Origin: Bradyrhizobium nitroreducens
GTDB taxonomy: Bacteria > Pseudomonadota > Alphaproteobacteria > Rhizobiales > Xanthobacteraceae
DNA: 64,000 nt
Reading direction: 5' to 3'
NCBI RefSeq assembly: GCF_002776695.1
Contig: NZ_LFJC01000003.1
Location: 1,268,636-1,332,635, forward strand
In this document: in pieces, positions 8,621-17,161 of the stretch
Layout: every line of letters starts with the position of its first letter
Position numbering within the stretch: position 1 is the first letter of the stretch
Position numbers and translations under genes: made by a program
The notes under the pieces: generated by a model
What the model was told of the DNA's origin: nothing
The model's database searches: none
Seen by the model: the letters and a program-made list of their open reading frames with translations, nothing else

Positions 8621-9205
8621 ATGTCCAATGTTTCCTCGACATCCGACGACATCCTGGCCTGCGCCCGCTCGCTGATCATCGCCGGCGGCTACAACGGCTT
8701 CAGCTATGCCGACATCGCCGACGTGGTCGGCATTCGCAAGCCGAGCATCCACCATCATTTCGCCAGCAAGGTCGATCTGGTCCGCACCCTGGTGTCGCGC
8801 TATCGCGCGGAGGCGCAGGCGGGATTGGCAGCACTCGAGCGCAACGTCGCGGACCCGCGCGACCAGCTCGAAAACTATGTGGCCTATTGGGAAGCATGCG
8901 TCACTGAAGCGACCGCTCCGTTCTGCGTTTGCGCGCTGCTGGCCAGCGAGCTTCCGATCCTCCCCGAGGAAGTGGCGCTGGAAGTCCGCGCGCATTTCCG
9001 GGCCCTGGCGTCGTGGCTGACATCGGTGCTGGAGCGGGGCAAGCGGAAGGGACGGCTGCATCTTTCGTCCACTGCGAAGGTCGAGGCTGAAGGATTCATG
9101 GCGACCGTCCACGGCGCGATGCTGTCGGCGCGTGCCTATGGCGATCCCAAGATGTTCGGGACGATCACCCGGCCGCTGCTGGACCGGCTGTCCACCAGGC
9201 ACTGA
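8621..9205 (+). CDS. TetR/AcrR-family transcriptional regulator
   Basis: A 194-residue regulator with the N-terminal TetR HTH (ILACARSLIIAGGYNGFSYADIADVVGIRKPSIHHHFASK, about residues 10-50) and a helical C-terminal ligand domain. It lies upstream of a DUF308-type membrane protein. Both genes carry the same 20-base element in front of their start codons, so the regulator probably represses both. The inducing ligand is unknown; the cysteine cluster SEATAPFCVCALLAS-like segment near residues 100-110 is noteworthy as a possible sensor. Confidence 0.88.
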   Translation: MSNVSSTSDDILACARSLIIAGGYNGFSYADIADVVGIRKPSIHHHFASKVDLVRTLVSRYRAEAQAGLAALERNVADPRDQLENYVAYWEACVTEATAPFCVCALLASELPILPEEVALEVRAHFRALASWLTSVLERGKRKGRLHLSSTAKVEAEGFMATVHGAMLSARAYGDPKMFGTITRPLLDRLSTRH

Positions 9206-9260
9206 CGGACGCGGCGCGAACCCGGCTGTGCAGCCGGGTCGAAATAACTCTCCGAATAAA

Positions 9261-9280
9261 TCTACCAACTAGTAGGAAGG
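9261..9280. promoter_or_regulatory. TetR operator copy 2
   Basis: TCTACCAACTAGTAGGAAGG matches the element at 8593-8612 in 17 of 20 positions. Its core is ACTAGT flanked by CC and GG, an imperfect palindrome. It lies eight bases before the ATG of the membrane protein gene, so a bound repressor would also occlude the ribosome binding site region of the DNA or a start-proximal promoter. Confidence 0.7.
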
Positions 9281-9287
9281 CATAAAC

Positions 9288-9866
9288 ATGATTGATCGCG
9301 AAATGACCTCGGACATCGCCGACCGCGCGCAATGGCTGAAGCAGTATTACTTTTTGCGGGCGGCGTTTTCGCTCGCCTGGGTCATCGCGGCCTTGGCCAT
9401 CGCGCCATCCTCGGCGGTCGTCGCCGCAACGCTGCTCGTCGCATATCCGGCGTGGGATGCCGCCGCCAATTATCTCGACGCGCTCTGCAGCGGCGGATTG
9501 AATCAGAATCGAACTCAGGCCCTGAACGTGCTGGTCAGCCTGCTGACCGCGCTCGCAGTCGCGCTGGCCCTGCGGGTGAGCATGAACTGGGTGCTCGGGA
9601 TCTTCGGCGCCTGGGCGATGCTGTCGGGCTTGCTGCAGCTCGGCACGGCGTTGCGGCGCTGGAAGCATTACGGTGCGCAATGGGCCATGGTGCTCAGCGG
9701 CGGCCAATCGGCTCTCGCTGGCGGCTTCTTCATCTTTCAGGCCACGATGCCGTCAATCCCGTCGATTGCGAACGTCGCCGGCTATGCTGCGGTCGGCGCG
9801 CTCTACTTCCTGGTCTCGGCGGTCTGGCTCATGGTCGGCGCGTGGCGCCGCAGCCCAGCCATGTGA
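9288..9866 (+). CDS. DUF308-like integral membrane protein
   Basis: The 192-residue protein has about six hydrophobic helices. Examples are FLRAAFSLAWVIAALAI, AVVAATLLVAYPAWDAAANYL, ALNVLVSLLTALAVALAL and VAGYAAVGALYFLVSAVWLMV. The pattern resembles HdeD/DUF308 proteins, which are linked to acid or other stress but lack a defined activity. The upstream operator copy shared with the TetR gene suggests it is the regulated output. It is convergent with the cupin gene, only 17 bases away. Confidence 0.7.
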   Translation: MIDREMTSDIADRAQWLKQYYFLRAAFSLAWVIAALAIAPSSAVVAATLLVAYPAWDAAANYLDALCSGGLNQNRTQALNVLVSLLTALAVALALRVSMNWVLGIFGAWAMLSGLLQLGTALRRWKHYGAQWAMVLSGGQSALAGGFFIFQATMPSIPSIANVAGYAAVGALYFLVSAVWLMVGAWRRSPAM

Positions 9867-9883
9867 GACTTTCCTGCGGGCAT

Positions 9884-10345
9884 TCACGCGTCCGGATAGG
9901 GCGTGCCGTCCTTGTGCAGGAACCGGCCGTCGGACGCCGGGCTCATCATGTCGATGTCGGAGCAGGTGATGAGGTCGTCCTGCGAGCGCGAGCCGACCTC
10001 GAGATAGACTGCCGTCACTTCGGAGCGGTTGATCATGTGATGGCCGTTGCCGGTGCCTTTCTGGAAGGCGGCGCAATCGCCCGCGCGCAGCACGGTTTCG
10101 CCGCCGTCCTCGATCAGCGTCACTTCACCTTCGAGGATGTAGACGAACTCGTCCTCGTGCGAGTGCCAGTGCCGCTGGCTCGACCAGCCGCCCGGGGGCA
10201 GGCGCATCAGGTTGATGCCGAAATCCTTGAGACCGCCGGCATCGCCGAGCCGCTGGCGGCTGCGTTCGGCGCAAGGTGCGTTGAAGGGAGCCGGATAGCC
10301 GGAGCCTTTGCGTGTTGGCACGGCAGCGATGTCGATCTTTGGCAT
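9884..10345 (-). CDS. Cupin-domain protein
   Basis: The 153-residue single-domain cupin carries the metal-binding motif 1 (HWHSHEDEFVYILEGEV near residue 62 onward) and motif 2 (GTGNGHHMINRS, about 100-111), preserving the His/Glu ligands. It may be an isomerase, dioxygenase or binding protein; the sequence does not decide. The ATG at 10345 is preferred to upstream in-frame codons because AGGAA precedes it and the N-terminus then begins with a normal cupin lead-in. It is divergent from the SNF2 helicase gene. Confidence 0.82.
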   Translation of the reverse strand: MPKIDIAAVPTRKGSGYPAPFNAPCAERSRQRLGDAGGLKDFGINLMRLPPGGWSSQRHWHSHEDEFVYILEGEVTLIEDGGETVLRAGDCAAFQKGTGNGHHMINRSEVTAVYLEVGSRSQDDLITCSDIDMMSPASDGRFLHKDGTPYPDA

Positions 10346-10502
10346 GGATAGTTCCTGCAAGTCCCCAGGGTAATGGTGGAGCACGCCGCAGAGGTCGGCA
10401 AGTCCTTCATACGGCGGGGGAACGGCGGCTGTGGGGAACCTTGACGTTGCTGCTACAACGATCCGGGGCGAGCCGCTATGCTGGAAGCTCAAAGGACTGG
10501 AA

Positions 10503-13500
10503 TTGCCGCAAGTGCTTTCTGACGTTCTCAAGCGCAAGTCGATCTATACCTACTTCAGCCGATCGGCGATGGAGAAGGCGGTCTCCTATCAGGCGCAGGG
10601 CCGCGTCTCGAAGCTGAAGGTGAGCGACGACCTGAAGCATGTCACCGCGGAGGTGCGGGGCAGCGGGTCCAACCGATACCAGGTCGATATCGCTCTGACG
10701 TTCAGCGGTGACGACCTAACCAGCCTCGATGGCGATTGCGATTGTCCGATGGACTTCAATTGCAAGCACGTCGCCGCAACGCTTCTGCAGGCCTTGAGCG
10801 GGAAGGAGGTCGCGGCGCCGAGCACGCCAGCCGCGCGCGAAATGCCCACGGCACCTCCTGTTCTCTCGTTGGAGCTCACCAACTGGATCGACAGCGTCGG
10901 CCGGGCAGCGCGGGGCGGCGCTGGGGATGAGGGCCAATCCTTGCTGTACTGTCTTGAGCCGTCAGAACACACGATGCCGCAGCTGGAATTGTCCTTGCGA
11001 TCCGTTCGCGTGCTCAAGGCCGGCGGCTTCGCCGGCAATTATACCAGCCCCAGCCTGTACGAGTTCAAGCCCGAGCGGGCGCCGAAATATTTCCGCGATG
11101 TCGACATCGAGATCGTGACGCAGGCGGCAGCCGGCAGCCGCAGCTATTACGAGCAGGGACCCTATCCGGAGGAGTTGCTGAAGCGGATTGTCGCGACCGG
11201 CCGGGCGTTCTGGCTAGATCACAAGGGCGCGCCGCTGAAGTGGGGGGACGCACGCGAGGGCAGGATCGAATGGCAGTCGGCGGGAAAGCGCGGTCTCACA
11301 CCTCGTCTCCTGGTAGCCGGAGCAATTGGGCTCAATGCGGAGCCGCCGGTCTATGTCGATGAAGCCTCCGGGCTGATCGGACCGGCGCAGCTCGGCCTGC
11401 CGCCACGATTGGCCTTTCAGCTCCTGTCCGCTCCAGCCATCCCGCGCGCGCAGGTGGAGGAAGTGTCGCGCCGCCTCGCCCAGAAGCTGCCCGAGCCTCA
11501 TCATGGCGTTTTGCCCGCGCCGCCGACCGTTGCGGTGACGATCGAAGAAGATCCTCGCCCCGTGCTGCGGCTCCGGCTCGGACACCTCGCGAGCTTCCAC
11601 TACTACCGCGACAAAGGCGAAGCGCGCGGACCGGCGGCGGTCGCCAGCCTCGGCTTCCGCTATGGCGGGTTCGACATCGATCCGAACCAGCGACCGAGCC
11701 GGGTGGAGTTGTTTCAGGCCGGACAATTGTTCGCGATCACGCGACGCCAGGGCAAGGAGAGGCAGGCGCGCAAGCGTTTGGTCGACGTCGGTCTCGTCGA
11801 CGCGCGAACCGCTTTTCCGGCGCTGGACTTCCGCCATGCCATGGATCTCACGCTGCGCGACCAGGACCGCTGGTTCGAATTTCTCGCGCATCATGCCGAG
11901 CAGCTGAAGTCGGAAGGCTTCGAGATCCTGATCGACGACGATTTTCCCTTCCGGCTTGCGGACTCCTCGGGCGATTTCGATGCCGTGCTGGAATCCAGCG
12001 GCATCGACTGGTTCGAGCTGGCGCTCGGCATCGACATCGACGGCGAACGCCAGGACCTCGCCCCGCACGTCGCCGCGCTGGTCTCGGCGCCCGACTTCAC
12101 GCCAGACCGGCTGCGACAACTCGCGGAGAAGGGCGAGCGGTTTTATCTGCCGTTGGCAGACGGCCGCAAGCTGGCACTGGCTGCCGATCGCTTCCTTCCC
12201 TTGGTGCTGGCGCTGCATAGCCTGCATCTGAGCGGCACTCTTGCCGATGGCTCGAAGAAGATCAGGCTGTCGCAAGCGGATGTCGTTCCGCTGCTGGGAC
12301 TGGAGAACGAGAGTTTCGTCTTTCGCGGTGCCGACAATCTGCGCCGCCTCGCCAATCTGCTTCAGCTGCGGGGCTTGGCGACGCCGGACGTTCCGCCGAC
12401 TTTCCGCGCGACGCTGCGGCCCTATCAAGCCCTGGGCGTCGCCTGGCTCGACCTGCTCCGCGAGAGCGGATTGGGCGGCGTGCTGGCTGACGACATGGGC
12501 CTTGGCAAGACGATCCAGATCCTCGCTCTGATCGCGCTGGAAAAACAGCGGGGGCGGCTGACAAGCCCGGTGCTGGTCGTTGCACCGACCAGCCTGATGA
12601 CCAACTGGTCGGCCGAAGCGCAGAAATTCGCGCCGGATTTGAACGTGCTCGTTCTCCACGGGCCCGACCGCAAGGAGAGGTTCGGCTCCATTTCCGAGCA
12701 TGATCTCGTGCTGACGACCTATCCTTTGATCGCGCGGGATCGGGAAGTGCTTCTGATGCGGAACTGGTATATCGCCGTGCTGGACGAAGCGCAGACGATC
12801 AAGAATCCCGACGCCGCCACCACCCGCTGGCTGCGGGACATCAAGGCCGAGCATCGCTTCTGTCTCACCGGCACGCCCATGGAAAATCACCTCGGCGAGC
12901 TGTGGTCGATCATGAGTTTCGCAAATCCAGGCTATCTCGGCGACAAGACGGCGTTCTCGCGCCAATGGCGCACGCCGATCGAGAAGCGCGGCGACAAGAT
13001 TCGTGCAGCAGCCCTGGCGCAGCGCGTCAAACCCTTCCTGTTGCGCCGGACCAAGACTGAAGTCGCGACGGAACTGCCGCCCAAGAGCGAGATCATTGAG
13101 ACGATCGTGCTCGAGGGCCCGCAGCGCGACCTCTACGATTCGGTCCGACTGTCGATGTCGCGCAAGGTCCGCCAGGCGATCGCCGAGCGTGGCCTCGCCA
13201 AGAGCCACATCGTGGTGTTGGAAGCTCTGCTGAGAATGCGGCAGGCCTGTTGCGATCCGGAGCTGCTGAAGCTGCGTGACGGCGTGGAACGTCCATCGGC
13301 CAAGCTCGAGCGCCTGATCGAGATGGTATCGGAGCTGTTGAGCGAGGGCCGGAAGATCATAGTCTTCTCCCAGTTCACCTCCATGCTCGATCTGATCCGG
13401 CGCCGCTTCGAGGCCGACGGCCTGCGCTACAGTCTCCTCACTGGCGACACCAAGGACCGGAAAGCCGCGATCGAGGCCTTTCAGAACGGAGCGGCGCAGG

Positions 13501-13802
13501 TATTCCTCATCAGCCTGAAGGCAGGCGGCGTGGGCCTCAATCTCACCGCTGCCGACACCGTGATCATCTTCGATCCCTGGTGGAATCCCGCAGTCGAGGA
13601 GCAGGCCATCGATCGCGCCTACCGGATCGGGCAGGACAAGGCCGTTTTCGTTTACAGACTGGTCGCGGCCGGCACGATCGAGGAGAAGATGGACGAGCTC
13701 AAGGCTCGGAAGCGCGCGCTGGCTGACGGCCTGTTCGAGCGCGAAGGACAGATCGCTTCGGCGCTCAGCGAGGAGGACGTCAAGGCCTTGTTCGAGGTTT
13801 GA
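10503..13802 (+). CDS. SWIM zinc-finger SNF2-family helicase
   Basis: This is a 1,099-residue DNA translocase of the bacterial SNF2 group. The N-terminus carries a SWIM finger, CDCPMDFNCKH (about residues 79-89). The ATPase core has GVLADDMGLGKT (Walker A, near 663), DEAQ (near 760), and the C-terminal helicase motif QAIDRAYRIGQ (near 1033). Such proteins remodel protein-DNA complexes, and some take part in DNA repair or phage defence. TTG at 10503 is chosen because AAAGGA sits six bases upstream; a GTG at 10431 would add 24 residues without a good site. No defence genes are nearby, so a housekeeping role is as likely. Confidence 0.88.
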   Translation: MPQVLSDVLKRKSIYTYFSRSAMEKAVSYQAQGRVSKLKVSDDLKHVTAEVRGSGSNRYQVDIALTFSGDDLTSLDGDCDCPMDFNCKHVAATLLQALSGKEVAAPSTPAAREMPTAPPVLSLELTNWIDSVGRAARGGAGDEGQSLLYCLEPSEHTMPQLELSLRSVRVLKAGGFAGNYTSPSLYEFKPERAPKYFRDVDIEIVTQAAAGSRSYYEQGPYPEELLKRIVATGRAFWLDHKGAPLKWGDAREGRIEWQSAGKRGLTPRLLVAGAIGLNAEPPVYVDEASGLIGPAQLGLPPRLAFQLLSAPAIPRAQVEEVSRRLAQKLPEPHHGVLPAPPTVAVTIEEDPRPVLRLRLGHLASFHYYRDKGEARGPAAVASLGFRYGGFDIDPNQRPSRVELFQAGQLFAITRRQGKERQARKRLVDVGLVDARTAFPALDFRHAMDLTLRDQDRWFEFLAHHAEQLKSEGFEILIDDDFPFRLADSSGDFDAVLESSGIDWFELALGIDIDGERQDLAPHVAALVSAPDFTPDRLRQLAEKGERFYLPLADGRKLALAADRFLPLVLALHSLHLSGTLADGSKKIRLSQADVVPLLGLENESFVFRGADNLRRLANLLQLRGLATPDVPPTFRATLRPYQALGVAWLDLLRESGLGGVLADDMGLGKTIQILALIALEKQRGRLTSPVLVVAPTSLMTNWSAEAQKFAPDLNVLVLHGPDRKERFGSISEHDLVLTTYPLIARDREVLLMRNWYIAVLDEAQTIKNPDAATTRWLRDIKAEHRFCLTGTPMENHLGELWSIMSFANPGYLGDKTAFSRQWRTPIEKRGDKIRAAALAQRVKPFLLRRTKTEVATELPPKSEIIETIVLEGPQRDLYDSVRLSMSRKVRQAIAERGLAKSHIVVLEALLRMRQACCDPELLKLRDGVERPSAKLERLIEMVSELLSEGRKIIVFSQFTSMLDLIRRRFEADGLRYSLLTGDTKDRKAAIEAFQNGAAQVFLISLKAGGVGLNLTAADTVIIFDPWWNPAVEEQAIDRAYRIGQDKAVFVYRLVAAGTIEEKMDELKARKRALADGLFEREGQIASALSEEDVKALFEV

Positions 13803-14032
13803 CCGGGAGCGACGCCGGTGTTTTGCCCGACGGGTCAAATCGCGGCGGGCCACCTTCAGCTCATCGACTGCGTTCGCTAAGTCCTTGATCCCGCAGAGGC
13901 CGGCTACTGTGCATGGGGTTGTTTTCGCGATTTTTGTTTGGCGGGTGCTGCAAAAACTTGCGTGATCCCCTGTCGGCCGGCGCAGTTCCCATTCGTCTTC
14001 CCTTCAGACAAGATCTGATGCGGAGGCCAAAG

Positions 14033-15253
14033 ATGAACTCTTCCACTTATCGCTGGGTGATCGTCGCCGCCGGCGGCCTGCTCGGCTGCGTCGCGATCGG
14101 CGGCATGTTTTCGCTGCCGGTGTTCCTGCAGCCGATCACCAAGGACACCGGCTGGTCGGTGACCGGCATCTCCAGCGCGATGACGATCGGCTTTCTGGCG
14201 ATGGCCCTCACCAGCATGGCCTGGGGCACGCTGTCTGATAGGTTCGGGCCGCGGCCGGTGGTGCTGACGGGATCGACCGTGCTGGCGCTCAGCCTGTTCG
14301 CCGCGAGCCACGCCACCTCGCTGCTTGCGTTCCAGTTCGTGTTCGGCCTTCTGGTCGGCGCGTCCTGCGCTGCGATCTTCGCGCCGATGATGGCGACCGT
14401 CACCGGCTGGTTCGACACCCATCGCAGCCTCGCCGTGTCGCTGGTGTCGGCCGGCATGGGCATGGCGCCGATGACGATGGCACCGTTCGCGGCCTGGCTC
14501 GTCTCCGGCCACGACTGGCGCACCGCGATGCAGATCGTGGCGCTGGTGGTCGGGGCGATCATGATCCCGGTCTCGTTCCTGGTACGCCGTCCGCCGGCGC
14601 TCGCACAAGGCCCGGCCGCCCCGATGGGCGAGGGGGCCGGGCAGGGCGAGATGTCGAGAAGCGAGGCGCTGCGCTCGCCGCAATTCCTCATCCTGCTCGC
14701 GACCAATTTCTTCTGCTGCGCCACCCATTCCGGCCCGATCATCCACACCGTCAGCTACGCCGTGAGCTGCGGCATTCCGCTGATCGCGGCGGTGACGATC
14801 TACAGCATCGAGGGGTTTGCCGGCCTCGGCGGCCGCATCGCGTTCGGTCTGATGGGCGACCGGTTCGGGGCCAAGCGCGTGCTGGTCTCGGGCCTGCTGC
14901 TGCAGGCGTTCGGTGCGCTCGCCTACGTGTTCGCGCATCAGCTCGCGACCTTCTACGCGGTCGGCGCCATCTTCGGCTTCATCTATGCCGGCACCATGCC
15001 GCTCTATGCGGTGATCATCCGCGAGAACTTTCCGCTCAAGATGATGGGCACGGTGATCGGCGGCGCGGCGATGGCCGGCAGCCTCGGCATGGCCACGGGC
15101 CCGCTTGCCGGCGGTCTGATCTACGACGCCTTCTCCAGCTACGCCTGGCTCTACATCGCCTCCTGGGCGATGGGCCTCGGCGCCTTCCTGGTGGCGATGA
15201 CGTTCAAGCCGTTCGCAAAGCCGCAAGGACAGGTGGTCCCGGCGGCCGCGTGA
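14033..15253 (+). CDS. MFS transporter
   Basis: The 406-residue protein has twelve hydrophobic segments and the MFS signature between helices 2 and 3 (GTLSDRFGPRP). The second half repeats it (GLMGDRFGAKR). Overall it resembles the monocarboxylate/oxalate-formate type carriers, but substrate cannot be read from sequence. CGGAGG lies seven bases before the ATG at 14033. The 230 bases upstream hold only the tail of the helicase transcript and no clear promoter. Confidence 0.85.
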   Translation: MNSSTYRWVIVAAGGLLGCVAIGGMFSLPVFLQPITKDTGWSVTGISSAMTIGFLAMALTSMAWGTLSDRFGPRPVVLTGSTVLALSLFAASHATSLLAFQFVFGLLVGASCAAIFAPMMATVTGWFDTHRSLAVSLVSAGMGMAPMTMAPFAAWLVSGHDWRTAMQIVALVVGAIMIPVSFLVRRPPALAQGPAAPMGEGAGQGEMSRSEALRSPQFLILLATNFFCCATHSGPIIHTVSYAVSCGIPLIAAVTIYSIEGFAGLGGRIAFGLMGDRFGAKRVLVSGLLLQAFGALAYVFAHQLATFYAVGAIFGFIYAGTMPLYAVIIRENFPLKMMGTVIGGAAMAGSLGMATGPLAGGLIYDAFSSYAWLYIASWAMGLGAFLVAMTFKPFAKPQGQVVPAAA

Positions 15254-15274
15254 GCTTCGGATCGAGGCGCGGCG

Positions 15275-15673
15275 TCAGAGCTGCGCCTCGATCGCGGCCT
15301 TGTCGATCACCGACCAGACCTGCCGGATCCTGTCGTTGCCGAATTCGTAGAACACGTTCTCGCTGAACGACACGCGCCTGCCGTTGACGGCAAGCCCCAG
15401 GAACGTCCCGACCGGCGTGCAATCGAACTGCAGGCGCGCCGCGATGCAGGGCGGGTCTGCGATCAGCAGCGCGATGTCAAAGCGCAGGTCCGGGATCTCG
15501 CGAAAATCCCGCTCCAGCATCGCGCGATAGCCGGAGAGGCCGAGCGACCGGGCGTTGTGCACGACGTCGTCATGCACGAACCGGCCGAGCGAGGGCCAAT
15601 CCTGCCGGTTCAGGCAGGCGATATAGGCGCGGTAGAGATCGGCGAGGTCATTTCGTGTCATGTCGAAGCTCAT
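15275..15673 (-). CDS. SnoaL-like / NTF2-fold protein
   Basis: A 132-residue NTF2-fold protein of the SnoaL-like polyketide cyclase/ester cyclase group. Typical features are DLYRAYIACLNRQDWPSLGRFVHDDVVHN at the N-terminus and the FDCTPVGTFLGLAVNGRRVSFSENVFYEF barrel strands. Many of these proteins are enzymes, others are binding proteins. It is convergent with the MFS gene and lies downstream of the MarR-GNAT gene on the same strand, 54 bases away. Confidence 0.8.
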   Translation of the reverse strand: MSFDMTRNDLADLYRAYIACLNRQDWPSLGRFVHDDVVHNARSLGLSGYRAMLERDFREIPDLRFDIALLIADPPCIAARLQFDCTPVGTFLGLAVNGRRVSFSENVFYEFGNDRIRQVWSVIDKAAIEAQL

Positions 15674-15727
15674 CGAAGCCCTCTTGGGCTTCGATCCTAA
15701 CGCGCGAGGCTTGCGAATAGGTCCCGC

Positions 15728-16600
15728 CTAGAGGCGCTTTTCGAAGAACAGGTCCGGATAGGGATCGTCGTTGAAGCGCGGAATCTCGCGCCAGCCCGTC
15801 GAGCGGTACAGCTGGCCGGCCTCGGGCAGTGCGCTGTTGGTGTCGAGCCGCAACAGCGCGATGCCGAGCTTGCGTGCGGCGTCCTCGGCTGCGTCCATCA
15901 GGCGCCGGCCGAGCCGCAATCCGCGCGCGGCGGGGGCGACCCACAGCCGCTTGATCTCGGCGTAGCCGTGATCCGTTCCCTTCAGGCCGACGCAGCCGAG
16001 CGGGAGCGTATCCGACATCGCGACGATGAAGGTGCCGCGCGGGCGGCGCATGTCCTTGGCGTCCGGATCCCTCGACAGAGAAACGTCGAAGCCTTGGCTG
16101 AAGCGGCGGCCGAGCTCGGCATAGTACTCGGCGAGGCAATAGCGGGCCTCGTCGGATCGCGGATCCATCTCATCCAGAGCAATTCGCTCGCGCGTCAGGG
16201 TGGAAGCAATCAGGTCCATCGCCGCCAGCAGCGCCTCGCGTTGTGAATGTTGTGCAAGGAAGCCGTCGGCCTGCGCGTTCGATAGCGCCTCATAGGCTGC
16301 GAACTCGCGCCGGCCCGTTCGCGTCAATCTTGCGACACGCCGGCGCGCATCGTCCGGATGGGCTTCGGTCTCGACCAGTCCTTCGTCCTCGAGGCTGCGC
16401 AAGAGGCGGCTCATCAATCCGGAATCGAGGCCGAGATAGTCGCGAATCTCCGCCACGTCCGAGCGCCCGTGCCCGATCGCATTGAGCACCCGCGCCGCGC
16501 CGAGCGGGCGGCCGCGCCCCAGGAACGAGGTATCGAGGGCCCCGACGGCGGAGGTGACGGCGCGGTTGAAGCGGCGAACGCGCGAGATCGAGTCCAGCAT
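15728..16600 (-). CDS. MarR-type HTH fused to GNAT acetyltransferase
   Basis: The 290-residue fusion has an N-terminal MarR winged helix (about residues 30-130, DVAEIRDYLGLDSGLMSRLLRSLEDEGLVETEAHPDDARRR). A C-terminal GNAT domain follows (about 150-290), with the acetyl-CoA loop VAPAARGLRLGRRLMDAAE. This arrangement is a known bifunctional family; the acetylated substrate is unknown. A 24-base palindrome (16601-16624) directly touches the start codon, leaving no room for a ribosome binding site upstream. The message may be leaderless or a later start may be used. Confidence 0.87.
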   Translation of the reverse strand: MLDSISRVRRFNRAVTSAVGALDTSFLGRGRPLGAARVLNAIGHGRSDVAEIRDYLGLDSGLMSRLLRSLEDEGLVETEAHPDDARRRVARLTRTGRREFAAYEALSNAQADGFLAQHSQREALLAAMDLIASTLTRERIALDEMDPRSDEARYCLAEYYAELGRRFSQGFDVSLSRDPDAKDMRRPRGTFIVAMSDTLPLGCVGLKGTDHGYAEIKRLWVAPAARGLRLGRRLMDAAEDAARKLGIALLRLDTNSALPEAGQLYRSTGWREIPRFNDDPYPDLFFEKRL

Positions 16601-16624
16601 GATACCTGACTTTAGTCAGGTATC
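16601..16624. promoter_or_regulatory. Perfect palindrome, probable MarR operator
   Basis: GATACCTGACT (16601-16611) and AGTCAGGTATC (16614-16624) are perfect 11-base inverted arms separated by TT. MarR dimers bind palindromes of this size. The site lies between the divergent-facing ends of the MarR-GNAT gene start and the MmcQ/YjbR gene stop, so autoregulation of the MarR-GNAT gene is the simplest reading. Confidence 0.75.
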
Positions 16625-16647
16625 GTCCGGAGGTCAATTCAGCCGGT

Positions 16648-17001
16648 TCAGCCGAGCCCCAGTTCCCGGCGAGCCTTCCGCGTCAGCCTTGCCACGATCA
16701 GCGCATGGGCCTGGACGAGATAGCCGGCGAGCTCGGCATCGGGCAGCGAATTGTTGCCGACGAGCTGCACCCATTTGGCGCGTGCGAGGTACGGTGCCGG
16801 CCGCGCCACGCCATGCTCGATCAGCATCGCATAGGCCATGTCCGAGACCTTGAACATGTAGCCGCCGGAGCCTGCGGCAAAGCCGCCACCGAGTGCAAAC
16901 ATCTTGCCGCCGACCTTGAACACGGAGGAGCCTTCCCACTGCACCACCTTGGTGGCGCCCGGCAGGCCCAGGCAGCGTGCTTCGAAATTTCTCGGCGTCA
17001 T
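16648..17001 (-). CDS. MmcQ/YjbR-family protein
   Basis: The 117-residue protein fits the MmcQ/YjbR (double-wing DNA-binding-like) family: KVVQWEGSSVFKVGGKMFAL near the N-terminus, SDMAYAMLIEHG in the middle and a C-terminal helix HALIVARLTRKARRELG. The molecular role of the family is not well defined. The ATG at 17001 gives the usual N-terminus; in-frame codons upstream would extend into the region in front of the divergent ThDP enzyme gene. Confidence 0.82.
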   Translation of the reverse strand: MTPRNFEARCLGLPGATKVVQWEGSSVFKVGGKMFALGGGFAAGSGGYMFKVSDMAYAMLIEHGVARPAPYLARAKWVQLVGNNSLPDAELAGYLVQAHALIVARLTRKARRELGLG

Positions 17002-17161
17002 GACGCGAGCGATAGCATGCTGCACGCGACTTGCAACGTCTGGGCGGGAACAGCTGAGGGTTGATGCAGTTGCGCGCCTCTTTGTGAGTTGTGCATATGC
17101 CACGGACCGTTACCATGTCGTCGTTCCCCGAGCATGGGAGCAGGCAGCAGGCGGAGGCGAC

